This document shows, in pieces, positions 29,872 through 40,212 of a stretch of 64,000 nt of DNA. The DNA comes from Plasmodiophora brassicae (lineage: Eukaryota > Endomyxa: Phytomyxea > Phytomyxea > Plasmodiophorida). The stretch spans positions 1,595,605-1,659,604 of the forward strand of contig CP145412.1 in assembly GCA_036867785.1 (NCBI GenBank), read 5' to 3'. The translations under genes and the position numbers were made by a program. The notes below the pieces were generated by a model. That model worked only from the letters and a program-made list of their open reading frames with translations. It had not been told where the DNA came from and did not search any database. Numbering within the stretch: the stretch's first letter is position 1; each line of letters begins with the position of its first letter.

Positions 29872-31780
29872 ATGGCGACGGCAACGACATCCAGCAGCCA
29901 GGAGATCATATCGTTCTGCGAGCCGGCACGCCTGACCGCACATGTAGGACGGCATCGCCTGGGCGCGCCGTCCGCTAATCATGTTGACGTCCGGGGAAGT
30001 TGCAGGGCGTGCTTGGGGGGACCGGCCGGCACGTTGTGCCGTCCGGCGTCGACCTGGTGCATGCGTTCCTGAGCCGCAGCTCCAAGGCACCGGATGGGTC
30101 AATGCGTGCCGTCTTCACCGATATGGCTGTGCAGGTCGTCGTCGATCTCGACCTGCAGCTGGACGCCAGCGCCCTGGTCGAGCATCGGGCCACCATCATC
30201 GAGCGGGTCGAGGCGCTGCTTGCCGACCGGCAGCCATCGCCTTGGCTCGGGTTACCCGAATCTAGCACGTTTCTCCTAGCATTGTCCAGGTAGGGGCGTG
30301 TCGGCAGCGTTTGTGCCCGCGTTTCTCCTCGTACCGATCGTTCGGTGAATCGTGTAGGTACGTCGTGCGATGTCTTGCGCACAGCCTGCCTGCAAGTCGT
30401 GCACTGCTGGAGAAGCGGTGCCTCGTGGCGATCGACGTACTCGGGTCGTTCCTGGAACGTACCGACGACGCCGACGGCCGCATCGGCGGCGTCGTCGGCA
30501 TGGAGCTTGGCGAATACTTCATTCGAGTACGTCGTGCGCCAGCGCCAGCGCATTCGCCCCCCTAAATACTGCATTTGCAGAATGGAGAGATCGAACGAGC
30601 GACGTCGCACTTAGAAGCCGCTCTGGAACGGGACCCGTCGTCGACCGCTGGTGCCCGCCGCCCAACGATATCAGGGGATGGGCGCCGAAGCGCATCGGCG
30701 CCGCTCTGTGCCGATGCGAGGTTCACACGGGATCGCGTTCAAGGTCTATTGTTCGCATGTCGCCGTGCCGTGTCCGCTGACGTTCCTGGGACACGAGCGG
30801 ACGTGCAAATCGACGTCGACGATGGCCTGCCTACGAATCTCCCCGGCGACGAGGAAGAACGTGCCGCCGCTCCCTTTACAACGTCGTACCCCGAGCCCGT
30901 GTCGGACCTGCTGTCGAATGTGAAGGAGGGAACCGCTCAGATGCTGTACGAAGCGGCGAATGCCGTCATGCGCTTACCGTGCGACGACGACCTGTCGTCC
31001 ATGCCCGCCGTGCTTGGCGTCCTTCTCGGCCGGCTGCTGGAGCGACTGCAGGCCCACCGAAAGCATCGGTGGGCGTTCCCTGCTGTCTCTGAACCGCCGT
31101 TCCCAAAGCTGAAGGCGAAGGCGTTCCTGGCCGCGACCGGGTGGTCGGCAGACGACGCCATTGCCAGGTTGCTGGACGTGGTGAAGCGGGCGCTCCATAG
31201 CGAAACGGACGACTGCCGGCGCTCCCGAGCACTGGCGACAATCGCGTTAGCGCAGGGGCACCCTGTGGTCGCCGTCCGCCGCCTGGTCGATGCTATTCGT
31301 GCGGACGTGAACGCCTCACCATCACTGCCGTTCCGAGAGGTTGGACGATGCGCCCCCGTATCCGACCGGCCATGTGCTGATTGTGCATCGCGCCCCCAGG
31401 CGAACGTCCTCAGAGACCCGCCGACGTTGTCGATGCTGATCGAGGCGCTGCAGGGCGCTGGAGCGTACCTGGAGGCGGCCATCATGTGTCAGATGGGCCG
31501 AGCAGTCGATTATGACGCCGCGCTGGCCGCGTTGAAACAGCACCCTCGGTGCCACAACGCCGACCTGTTCGAGTTCTTGATCGTGCCTGAATTCCTCGAG
31601 GCGTTGATATACGTCCACGACGACGACACGCGGATGCGCCAGGCGGCCATCGATGCCATGGCGCGCCCTGTCATGTCGATGGCGCCCGGCACGAAACGCT
31701 ACCAAACGGAACGCGCACGCATCATGGACGAATTCGTCCTGCGCCTGCTGACCGATCGACGATGGACAGGCGTAGCATAG
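29872..31780 (+). CDS. Integrator complex subunit 8-like, TPR/helical protein
   Basis: Exon 1 (29872-29943, MATATTSSSQEIISFCEPAR) splices to 30006 (GVLGGTGRHVVPSGVDLVHA). Later splices give RYVVRCLAHSLPASRALLEK, GMELGEYFIR and NGEIERATSHLEAALERDP, a TPR-like hairpin. The C-terminal part fits INTS8: a block of hydrophobic helices, then LIEALQGAGAYLEAAIMCQM with GRAVDYDAALAALKQ (compare the family pattern YE-AAVLCQ--REIDY-TAF), then EFLEALIYVHDDDTRMRQAA (compare ILEYL-YLHH--GE-DKRQ-AI). INTS8 helps anchor PP2A to Integrator, which cleaves snRNA and other Pol II transcripts. The match is by pattern only, and another helical-repeat scaffold remains possible. The stop is at 31780. Confidence 0.6.
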
Positions 31781-32292
31781 GTCCATGCCTCAGTTTGCAT
31801 TCCCGAGCTGTCGCCTGCAACTGTCTGACAATCCGTTTGTTCAGGGGCGTGCGCCTGCGAGTCGAGTACGTCCTGGGTGCCTATCGTCACTGTCGTTGTC
31901 CGTCGTCGGCCTCGGCCTGTGCAACCGCCCAAATGGCCAGTCGTCTGTGCGTTCTACGCGCGCCCTGTATTCTGCAGCGGGATCGAATACACGAACGCAT
32001 CGTCGTGCGCCGTGTCGGATCGTCACGACGGGCGTGATGAGTCACGAGCACCGCAGGCAGACATCGGGCGGTCGTGACGCACGTCGCGCGCTTGCGAATC
32101 GGCGCCCGACGTGCCGTGATTCACGCCATGGGACGTGGCAGGTTTCGAGTGGCACGACGGCCGTGACGTCATGCGCCTGGTCCGGCCGTGTGTGTCGGCC
32201 TGGAATCACCCCGCCCGGGAATCACTCGCGAAATCTTCGTCTCGTACCGACAGCTCGACAAGCAGTACTAGGGCCCCTCGACAACGATAGCC
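31781..32292. other. Intergenic region, nothing recognised
   Basis: About 510 bases between the INTS8-like stop and the first His/Asp-rich gene. Open frames are arginine-rich by base composition and are not supported as genes. Confidence 0.35.
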
Positions 32293-32856
32293 ATGTCCGC
32301 TGTCCGACTCCTGTTGGTCGCTCTCGTTGCCGGTCTCGTTGTCGCCGACCACTGGGGTCACGACCACGTTGGGGACGACTTCCACGGGCACGGCCACGAC
32401 GATCACGACCACGACCACGAGGATGATGTCGACGACTGGCACAAGCACATGAACGAGGTGCACCGTGACGTCGACGGCAACCTGCTGCACAACAACGTCG
32501 ACTACGACCACATTGACGATATCGACGAAGGCCAGCACCTGGAGCACGAGCGCAAGCACCACCACTCGCACACGCCCCACAACGACCTGGACATCAAGGA
32601 CATCCACGAAGACATTGTCACGCCCGACGAGCAGCACCACGTCGAGAACGAGCTGACCGAGCACCACCACCGCAACGACAACGACGAGCACGTGCACGGC
32701 GAGTACGGCGAGATGATGGACCACGGCGACATGATCCCGTACCTGCACGACCCGGCCATGGGCGGGCAGGGACACGAAGACGGCGTCGACGCGGACGGGT
32801 GGGAGGCCGGCCACGACCACGAGCACGAGCACGGGCACGACCACGAACACTGGTAA
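32293..32856 (+). CDS. Secreted His/Asp-rich protein, copy A
   Basis: 187 residues: a signal peptide (MSAVRLLLVALVAGLVVADH), then an extremely His/Asp/Glu-rich chain with no cysteines, for example DDHDHDHEDDVDDWHKHMNE, HERKHHHSHTPHNDLDIKDI and a C-terminal HEHEHGHDHEHW. The composition predicts a secreted or vacuolar binder of Zn2+, Ni2+ or Cu2+, with an intrinsically disordered fold. RDVDGNLLHN is faintly like an EF-hand loop, but I would not call an EF-hand. From about residue 40 to 175 the protein and DNA are almost identical to copy B at 40213-40752, while the signal peptides differ. Convergent with a RING-H2 gene. No known family was recognised. Confidence 0.75.
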   Translation: MSAVRLLLVALVAGLVVADHWGHDHVGDDFHGHGHDDHDHDHEDDVDDWHKHMNEVHRDVDGNLLHNNVDYDHIDDIDEGQHLEHERKHHHSHTPHNDLDIKDIHEDIVTPDEQHHVENELTEHHHRNDNDEHVHGEYGEMMDHGDMIPYLHDPAMGGQGHEDGVDADGWEAGHDHEHEHGHDHEHW

Positions 32857-33237
32857 CCGCTATTACCATTGGGAATAAACTTCGCGGTCGAACGCGTCCT
32901 CAGCTCGACAGTGTGTGCCCTCTGGCATCCTGTTTTATTGGGTGATAGTTGGATTTCAGCAACGTCTCGAAAGAGAGGTTCACGCTACGCCTTTGGCGGT
33001 TGACAGGACGCAATGGTGTTCGTGAAGGGGTTTGGGCACCGGTCGTGCCTGTTGTGCTCGGCGAACGCGATGCTTTGGCAACTTCAGCCAGTGGCATTTC
33101 TGGAGACGCCAGCAGGGCAGGCAGACGTGCATGTGCAAGTTGGCCGGAAGGTGTATATATATATGTAGCTATACTTAATAGTCGGGTCTGGATCGCGGCC
33201 AGCCTACACGATCTGCACGTCACTGGCGTAACGTGCC
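32857..33237. other. Convergent intergenic region
   Basis: About 380 bases between the His/Asp-rich gene A and the RING-H2 gene. Includes a short TA run (TATATATATATG near 33152-33165). No gene is supported. Confidence 0.35.
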
Positions 33238-33588
33238 TCACGACGGGACCGGTTCCGCCAGCGGTAATTGATACCTGCAGGTAGGGCAGGTATTCCGCAT
33301 CTCCAGCCACGGGACGATGCAGCCTTTGTGGAAGATGTGCTGGCATGGCAGTTTCGTAGCCGTGGCCTCTATGCAGAACGCTTCTCGGCATACGACACAG
33401 GACGTATCGTCGGTCTGGACCTCGATCTCCTCCAGGGCCTCGATCGCCTTCACGTCCGTCTTCCTGGACAGCTCGTCGTCGTCGTCGGTCGGGCCGCCAT
33501 GGACGAACACGAACTGCACCAGGAAGATGAAGGCAGGGCGAGAAAGGTGGCCCGGGTCGGCGCCGACATCGACGTGGTCGGTCGACAT
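33238..33588 (-). CDS. Small RING-H2 protein, probable E3 ubiquitin ligase
   Basis: 116 residues from ATG 33588. A short hydrophobic stretch (SRPAFIFLVQFVFVHGG) and an acidic linker precede a complete RING-H2: CVVCREAFCIEATATKLPC, HIFHKGC and CPTC, with the C-x2-C ... C-x-H-x2-H-x2-C ... C-x2-C ligand order. Short RING-H2 proteins of this kind recruit an E2 enzyme. Its RING is clearly related to the first RING of the gene at 41167 (shared CIVPWL and RNTCP). An upstream exon is possible, because the N-terminus is short. Confidence 0.75.
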   Translation of the reverse strand: MSTDHVDVGADPGHLSRPAFIFLVQFVFVHGGPTDDDDELSRKTDVKAIEALEEIEVQTDDTSCVVCREAFCIEATATKLPCQHIFHKGCIVPWLEMRNTCPTCRYQLPLAEPVPS

Positions 33589-34283
33589 GATGACGGTATG
33601 CGGTTATTTAGCGAAGTGGCGCGATCTGGACCAGTCAAAGGGTTGGCCACCTGCGGAGTACCGGCACGGAATATTCCGCGGCTCTTCCGCAGAATGTTCC
33701 TCCCCGCGCAACTTATTTGGCCTGTCTGGCGCACCGCTAACCGATGTCCGGCGCCATCATCGGCAACGCTTCCCGTCACGTGCAATGCACGCGTTGTTGG
33801 CGTTTGCCGTGATGGGAACCGCGGCAGGGGCCCTATCATGTATTGCGTAAACCTGCTACATTCGAGGAGCAGAATATCGTCAGCATGATGGGAGCGTTTA
33901 GCTTGGATTGCTTATCAAGAGACGGCGGTTGCACCACCTTTCACATCAGGCGACGCGTACCATTGTCCAACAACTGCAGCGCGCGGAACCTATTTAACCC
34001 AAACACTTTGGGAAATCGCAGCATTAGGCATCGCCGACGACGACGAACATCTTCAATCCACAGGATGTACCTGGATATTCCCACCACTCCGTGCAACCCA
34101 CACAGGCTTACACGTGCCGCCTGATACTCAACCTATCGGTAACGTGCCTGTCAAGATCGAGCGAGATGCCCTACTGCTTGCATCGTGTGTCACGCCGAAC
34201 GTGGTATGGTACCGCTAGAGAGCGGTACGATCTGTTGGCAGTTTCACATGAAGGTTCTTTTGTTAAATAGACGTTGAGAGGCA
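33589..34283. other. Intergenic region with perfect hairpin
   Basis: About 695 bases with no supported gene. At 34209-34228 GTACCGCT and AGCGGTAC form a perfect eight-pair stem with an AGAG loop, about 55 bases past the stop of the MFS transporter (reverse strand), so it may lie in that transcript's 3' region. The rest is unremarkable. Confidence 0.4.
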
Positions 34284-35771
34284 TTACGCGGCAGCGACAG
34301 GGGTACCCGCAGGCGCCCTGTTGAAGATGTTCGAGGCCGTCGCCTGTACGCTGAAACGGCGACTGGGAACGGGCGCCGGCGTAGAATGCAACTTGATGGG
34401 TTTCAACGTTGGCGCGCGGGCCGCTGCGCTGTTCTCCTCAGTGATTAGGAGCGGTACTCCAGTCGCCTTCTCGGCATGAGTCGTCGCCAAGGCTTGGCGA
34501 TCCGGGTTGTAATCGAATGCCATGGCAACAGCACAAGCCATACCGAGAAGCAGGAGGCCGTACGCCAGGTTGGCGAGCGACGCGGGAAGCCAGTGCCGAA
34601 TAGCGGCAATGAGGATGGGGCCGAGGACTTCGCCAGCCGACATGGACGACGTGATCACACCACTGATCAGGTCAACATCGTCAAAGTGCGCTGTCAAACC
34701 GATCATGACAGGGACGACCGGGGTTAGGACCAGAGCGCAACCGGCGCTGATAGCGGCCAGCACGACCGCCTGCACCAGCGACGTGTCGGGAACAACCACA
34801 GGCATCCCAGGAATGTTCCCCATCCCGAAAGACAGCATGATCGCCACGCCTGCCAGGCCTGTAACGAACGCGTACTTGGTGTTGGATGGGGACAGGACGC
34901 GGCCGATGGCGACTGTGGCCAGGGCGTACGACACGGATAGGACGACGAAGCACGCGCCTACGCCTGTCGGCGATAGGTGATGCACATGGTGCAAGTGCGA
35001 CTCGAGAGTCAGGTCGAGCAGAGCGAACACGCTCATACCGCAGACGGACACCATGTAGACGAGCAGGACGCCGGGCGTCGATATGACGGCCCCCAAAGTG
35101 GACAACGTTCGTGACTGCGGCGCCTGCTTCGCAGTCGGTCCGGCGTTCGTCGACCTGCCCACAGCGACGGCCGTTACGAGCGTAGTCAGCAGCGAGATCG
35201 CGGCTGTGACCAGGAACGGCAGGCGGAAGCCGCCCATGTCGAACAGCGTCGAACCGAGCATCGGTCCGATGATGAAGCCAGCTTCGCCGGCAGCGGCGAC
35301 CAGGGCGGCCGTACGCGCGACGTCATCCGGGAACTGACGTGCGAATATGGACGTCAGACCCGTTTCGGCGGCAGCGTACCCGATGCCATGGCCAAGGCGG
35401 ATGACGACAGCGGCGGTCGTGTACAGCGACGGATCGTCGATGACGTCGATGAAGGCGAACGCGAGGACGGAGAGCGAGGTGACCAGTCCGCCGTAGAACA
35501 AGAGCGCCGTGCTGGAGGCGAGCGTGCCGCAGAAGGGCGCCACAAGGAAGACGGCGAACGGCAGCGCCGAAAGGATGCATCCAACCGCGGTCAGAGGTAA
35601 GTCGTGGTCGGCGGCGACCGACGGGAAGAAGGGCCCCAGCAGAGAGATCGGAATGGTCAGCACAGCGGCGACCAGGCACAGCACAACGATGCGTGCCCGA
35701 GGTGATACAACCACCGCCCCCGTCTCCACATCGTAGTCAGGTAACGATTCGTACGCCGTCGACGATCCCAT
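34284..35771 (-). CDS. MFS transporter, SLC18/DHA1-like
   Basis: 495 residues from the ATG at 35771 (MGSSTAYESLPDYDVETG). Twelve hydrophobic spans in two blocks of six. The first half has the DHA1/vesicular-amine style order: LLGPFFPSVAADH loop 1, FLVAPFCGTLASS, RLGHGIGYAAAETG (with the G-x-G-x-G-like motif of TM4) and GEAGFIIGPMLGSTLFD (motif C in TM5). The second half includes SVFALLDLTLESHLHHVHHL and SMSAGEVLGPILIAA. It probably exports or vesicle-loads a small organic solute in exchange for protons; the substrate is unknown. The Ser/Thr-rich C-terminus is cytosolic. An earlier in-frame start at 36113 would add 114 non-hydrophobic residues of poor coding quality, so the later ATG is preferred. 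Confidence 0.85.
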   Translation of the reverse strand: MGSSTAYESLPDYDVETGAVVVSPRARIVVLCLVAAVLTIPISLLGPFFPSVAADHDLPLTAVGCILSALPFAVFLVAPFCGTLASSTALLFYGGLVTSLSVLAFAFIDVIDDPSLYTTAAVVIRLGHGIGYAAAETGLTSIFARQFPDDVARTAALVAAAGEAGFIIGPMLGSTLFDMGGFRLPFLVTAAISLLTTLVTAVAVGRSTNAGPTAKQAPQSRTLSTLGAVISTPGVLLVYMVSVCGMSVFALLDLTLESHLHHVHHLSPTGVGACFVVLSVSYALATVAIGRVLSPSNTKYAFVTGLAGVAIMLSFGMGNIPGMPVVVPDTSLVQAVVLAAISAGCALVLTPVVPVMIGLTAHFDDVDLISGVITSSMSAGEVLGPILIAAIRHWLPASLANLAYGLLLLGMACAVAMAFDYNPDRQALATTHAEKATGVPLLITEENSAAARAPTLKPIKLHSTPAPVPSRRFSVQATASNIFNRAPAGTPVAAA

Positions 35772-36148
35772 TGGAAAAGTAGATTTGACCAAGTGGGCAA
35801 CCAGATGGCTCGTCGTCGCTTCCTGGCCGTGACTCACGCCGGCCCCCGTTCCGACTTGGATGACATCATCGAGGTTTATCCTATCGAACAGCGGCACCGA
35901 GATCGTTACATCGTCAGCACCACCGCTCGTTGGCCCACAGTGCATCGTCGAACGATGCCATGAGCGAGGGTCGACAGTTGCGATGCAGCACCAGGTCATC
36001 GTCGTCAGCCACATTGATCCAGTACAGGCAGTGACAGAACGTCCAGGTGAGGTCGTCTGCGTCAACCAGTCCCATGGTCGTGTCGTTGCCAATGCCATGG
36101 CCGTCACCCACACCGAGGACGGGCATTCGTCATTTCGCTATCGTGATC
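35772..36148. other. Divergent intergenic region
   Basis: About 375 bases between the MFS gene (reverse) and the secreted hypothetical gene (forward). A reverse-strand frame at 35914-36126 (MPVLGVGDGHGIGNDTTM onward) has reasonable composition but no recognisable domain. It could be an exon, so it is noted only as possible. Confidence 0.3.
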
Positions 36149-36988
36149 ATGACGACGCTGTTTGTCGGGTTGGCGGCCACCGTCGTGTTCGTTGCATTCG
36201 CGTCCGGGTTGGTGCAGGTCAAGCAGCGCGCGCTGACGCCCATCGACCTGATGACCGGTACTGGCGTACCACCGCTGGTCGGCGACCCATCCAGCCCAGG
36301 GGCCTTCCTGTCCAGCATCGCCGCTCAGTCGTCGGCCAGATCATCGAGCAACATTCTGGGACCACGCCTGGCCGCCACCCCGCTGCAAGGGGCCGTCATC
36401 GTCGTCGACGCTGAGCCAGACAGGATCGCCCACGTGCTGAATTACACAGTGGAATGCGCCCTGGATCCCGTTCAATCTGTCAACGTCTCCATCTCGTCAA
36501 GGTCGTACACCTTCCAAGGAGCACACGGCCTGGCACCCCAGTGGCAGGTGCGGGAACTCGACCAGGACGCCCAGGAAATGGTCAGCGCCTGTATCATTGC
36601 TCGAATGACGTTCTGGGATGAGGTCGGCATCCCCGTCTCAATACGAGGTAACGCACCTGGACTGGTTCCAGCAGGCGACGAACAGCTCGAGTTCCCAGTC
36701 ATGGAGGGCGCATTCTGGGGCAACCTGTTCCTGCAGGATCCTGTGGCATACACCTGCTCGCACAAGGCCGCTCTGCTTAATTCGTATGCGCACCTGCGAG
36801 TGTGCACGACCGGCGTTCCCGTCGACTACGATGGCAGCACTTGGTCGTGCGGTTTCGTCCAATCCGTTGGCGAATGCAACGAGCACTGCGATCCGTACCC
36901 GACGATGGCGCCCACCATCTACGGCACCTGCCTCGGTAACCCGCACGTCATCACGACGTACCTCGCCAACGCGACCAAATCTCCATGA
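36149..36988 (+). CDS. Membrane-anchored or secreted protein of unknown function
   Basis: 279 residues from ATG 36149. An N-terminal hydrophobic anchor (MTTLFVGLAATVVFVAFASG) is followed by a Ser/Pro-rich linker and a globular domain: VVDAEPDRIAHVLNYTVECA, SACIIARMTFWDEVGIPVSI, RGNAPGLVPAGDEQLEFPVM, EGAFWGNLFLQDPVAYTCSH. Eight or so cysteines in the last 100 residues suggest disulfides. The ...SACIIAR...PVSIRG... plus EGAFWGNLF pattern recalls uncharacterised proteins I associate with predatory bacteria (myxobacteria). That is recollection and was not checked. It lies between the MFS gene and mitochondrial ClpB. Confidence 0.6.
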   Translation: MTTLFVGLAATVVFVAFASGLVQVKQRALTPIDLMTGTGVPPLVGDPSSPGAFLSSIAAQSSARSSSNILGPRLAATPLQGAVIVVDAEPDRIAHVLNYTVECALDPVQSVNVSISSRSYTFQGAHGLAPQWQVRELDQDAQEMVSACIIARMTFWDEVGIPVSIRGNAPGLVPAGDEQLEFPVMEGAFWGNLFLQDPVAYTCSHKAALLNSYAHLRVCTTGVPVDYDGSTWSCGFVQSVGECNEHCDPYPTMAPTIYGTCLGNPHVITTYLANATKSP

Positions 36989-37251
36989 GTACAAGCCATT
37001 TACCACGTGTTTCTCGTGCCGTCAATCGCGGATCTGGGCTGTCTGGCTAGGTGCAATCGCGTCGAACAGGCGTGACCAGCGACGGGTGGGGGTGCCAGCG
37101 TGTCCGAATGTTCCACGGCGGAACATTCCGGGCAAGGCCCACTTACGACGCGTCGGGTACCCTCATCAGGTTACGCAGTCCGGGACTGCAGACCTGAGAA
37201 GCGCCATTTTGCTTATCAGTGTGTGGGACGACGACACCATCCGTGTCCAGA

Positions 37252-39890
37252 ATGTTGGGTAGATACGCAGGACGACGCGCCCAGGCGAGCCTGGCGCGTC
37301 GCTTCATGCAGACCATGGACCTAGGCGCCGACATGAAGCCAGGCGAGGCGCTCTGTACGTGCGAGGGACTGGACTGCGCCCTCCCCGGCCATTCACTGAC
37401 AGGCGTTCTCGCAGCGAAATACACGACGGACCTGACCGAGATCGCACGCCAAGGACGTTCCGACCCCGTCATTGGGCGTGCCGACGAAATCCGCCGCACC
37501 ATCCAGGTCCTGTCGCGACGCACGAAGAACAACCCGATCCTGCTCGGTTCGTTTACTGTATGTGGTTTGTCGTTCTGCCTCTGAACGGGAATCCTGCCGC
37601 AGGCCAGCCGGGGACGGGCAAGACGGCCCTTGTGGAAGGGTTGGCGCAGCGTATTGCCGCAGGCGAGGTTCCCGATTCGATCAAGTCGAAGCGGCTGCTG
37701 TCGCTGGACCTGTCGGCCATCGTGGCAGGCGCGTCGTTCAAGGGCGAATTCGAGAAGCGGTTCAAGGCGCTGCTGAAGGACGTCACCGCCGAACATGGCA
37801 GCGTCATCCTGTTCGCCGACGAGATCCACCAGCTGGTCGGCATGGGGTCGGCGGGCGGCGATAGCGCCATGGATGCTGCCAACATCATCAAACCAGCATG
37901 TCCGTTCTAACCCATCGTTCATGATTGCTCGGTTCATTGATGTTCGTGCCTGGCAGTGGCTCGTGGCGACCTGCGCCTGGTGGGCGCGACGACGTTCGAG
38001 GAGTACCGCAAGTACATTGAGAAGGATCAGGCGCTCGCGCGCCGCTTCCAGCCGGTGTTCATATCGGAGCCGACCGTGCAGGACACGATCGCCATCCTGC
38101 GTGGCCTGAAGGACAAATACGAGCTCTGGCATGGTGTGCGCATCGCCGATTCGGCTGTGGTGGCCAGCGCCAACTACGCCAAGCGGTACTTGTCGGATCG
38201 CAAACTGCCCGACAGCGCCATCGACCTGTTGGACGAATCGGCCAGCCGGCTGCGCATGGAGAAGGAGAGCAAACCGCACGACCTCGCCGAGATGGACAGG
38301 CAGATCCTGACGATGCAGATCGAGATCAGCGCGTTGAAACGCGAGACCGACCCGGACAGCGTTGCCCGTCGGGAAACTCTGGAGACGTCGTTGCGAGACA
38401 TGCAGGGTCGCGCTGCCGAACGCACCACGGAATGGCAGAAAGATAAGGAACGCAGGTAGGAGCGCTGCCCCTGCCGCCAGACACGGCATGGTGACGTCTG
38501 CGTCTGTAGGCAGAGCGCGATTGCGGTTCGAGAGAAGCTGGACGATGCGCGCCGGCAACTGGAGCTGGCGCAGGCGGCCGGTGACTTCAGCCGCGCCGGC
38601 GAACTGAAGTATGGCGTGATCCCGGCGCTCGTCAATGAAGTGGCCACGCTGGCACCGGTCCTGAAGTCGGAGGCGGTCACCGAGGACGACGTCGCCGCCG
38701 TCATCTCGCAGCGCACCGGCATTCCCGTATCGCGTCTGCTGGTCGGCGAATCCGATCGCCTGCTGCGAATGGAGGAGGAGCTGTGCAAGCGGGTCGTCGG
38801 TCAGGATGAGGCGATCGCGTCCATCAGTGATGCGATTCGCGTGGCACGTTCCGGCCTGCATCCGCCGACGAAACCAATCGGCACGTTCCTGTTCCTCGGG
38901 TCATCTGGGTGTGGGAAGACGGAACTGGCCAAGGCGGTCGCCGAGTTCATGTTCAACGACGAGTCGGCCATGGTCCGGATCGACATGAGCGAGTACAGCG
39001 AGCCGCACTCGGTCGCGCGGCTCATCGGTGCACCACCTGGATACGTTGGGTTCGTTATCGCGTGCAGCAATTCCGACTGTCTCGCATGGCTGACTATTAC
39101 GTCCAGGTACGATGAAGGCGGACAGCTGACCGAACCTGTTCGTCGCCGCCCGTACAGCGTCGTCTTGTTGGATGAAATCGAGAAAGCCCATCGTCAGGTC
39201 GACAACGTCCTGTTGCAGCTCCTGGATGAAGGTATACGCACGTGCGCTTCCGACGTCATCGTCGTCTCAGGTGAACCTAAACCGGGGTTCCAGGGCGCCT
39301 TACGGACGGGTCCGGGAAGACGGTCGACTTCCGCAACACGATCGTGATCATGACTTCCAACCTGGGGACGGTTGGGCGCAGTTCAGACTACACTGCTAAG
39401 GAGCGGCGCCGCGTGTCCATGGAGGCGGTTCGCGAGCATTTCCCACCGTACGTTGCCACACCGATGTCTCCCCAAGTACCCGACCTGATGTCTCCTGTAT
39501 AGGGAGTTCATCAACCGCCTGGACGAGATCGTTCAGTTCAATGACCTGTCACCGGTGGCGATGCGCCCGATCTGCGACATCCAGCTGCAGCGGATCCAGG
39601 CGACGCTGACTGCCGAACAGCGCGTCAAGCTCAAGGTCGACGATGCTGCCCGCGACTACTTAGCCGAACAGGGATACGATCCCGATTACGGTGCGAGGCC
39701 GTTGAAGCGTGTCCTGCAGAAGCAGCTGCTGAACCCGTTGGCGCGCCTCCTGCTGAGCGGCAACGCCATGAAGGGCGACACGGTCCACGTCACCCTGGAC
39801 GACGATCGCAAGCTTCAGTTCCATACTCATCATCCCGATGAGCAGCTGCAGCCCGTTCCCGCCAAACCGGACGCCATCGTTGCTGCGTAA
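37252..39890 (+). CDS. Mitochondrial ClpB/Hsp78-type disaggregase
   Basis: A spliced AAA+ unfoldase. The N-terminus ([20 protein letters not shown]) looks like a mitochondrial presequence, and the usual ~140-residue Clp N-domain is absent, as in yeast Hsp78. NBD1: [28 protein letters not shown] (after an intron at about 37547-37601), [12 protein letters not shown] and [18 protein letters not shown] middle coiled coil follows ([20 protein letters not shown]). NBD2: [76 protein letters not shown] and [12 protein letters not shown], ending in a C-terminal D2-small domain ([20 protein letters not shown]). Walker A loops GQPGTGKT and GSSGCGKT deviate slightly from the GEPGVGKT and GPTGVGKT norms but keep GK[T]. 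It resolubilises aggregated matrix proteins with Hsp70. Confidence 0.9.
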
Positions 39891-40212
39891 TCGTGGCTGG
39901 CTGGCCCAGATCTACAACATCAGACTCATTCAGCGACCAGATGATTCCTCGAATGTCATGCGTTTACCAGCCAGCACCGCCAGTAGCGACTTTGTGTCGA
40001 CACGGACGCTGTGCTGGCAGGACCGTTGCAATGAATGAATGCGAATGCCTTCCCGTAACGGCAAGCTGGCCGAACCCATAGCGCGCTACGTGAACCAGGT
40101 GTCAACGGCCAAGTACGTTCTTCCATAGCAGTCGGATGGGTCCTACAGAACGCGACACGCACGAATGTATTCCGACATCAGTGGTCGTGGTCGGTTTACC
40201 TCCACGTCGCGG
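39891..40212. other. Convergent intergenic region
   Basis: About 320 bases between the ClpB stop and the end of His/Asp-rich gene B. Nothing recognised. Confidence 0.35.

Noticed and set aside
32206-32850. Reverse-strand Val/Leu-rich 'membrane protein' opposite His/Asp-rich copy A
   Set aside because: The complement of CAC/GAC codons is GTG/GTC, so a Val-rich frame is inevitable. The same artefact appears opposite copy B.
35914-36126. Reverse-strand frame (MPVLGVGDGHGIGNDTTM onward) as a gene or as the N-terminus of the MFS protein
   Set aside because: The MFS family starts naturally at 35771, and this frame has no recognisable domain; evidence too thin to list as a gene.
37143-38861. A long reverse-strand frame (572 codons) over the ClpB gene
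   Set aside because: Antisense shadow of a strongly supported ClpB; no recognisable domain.
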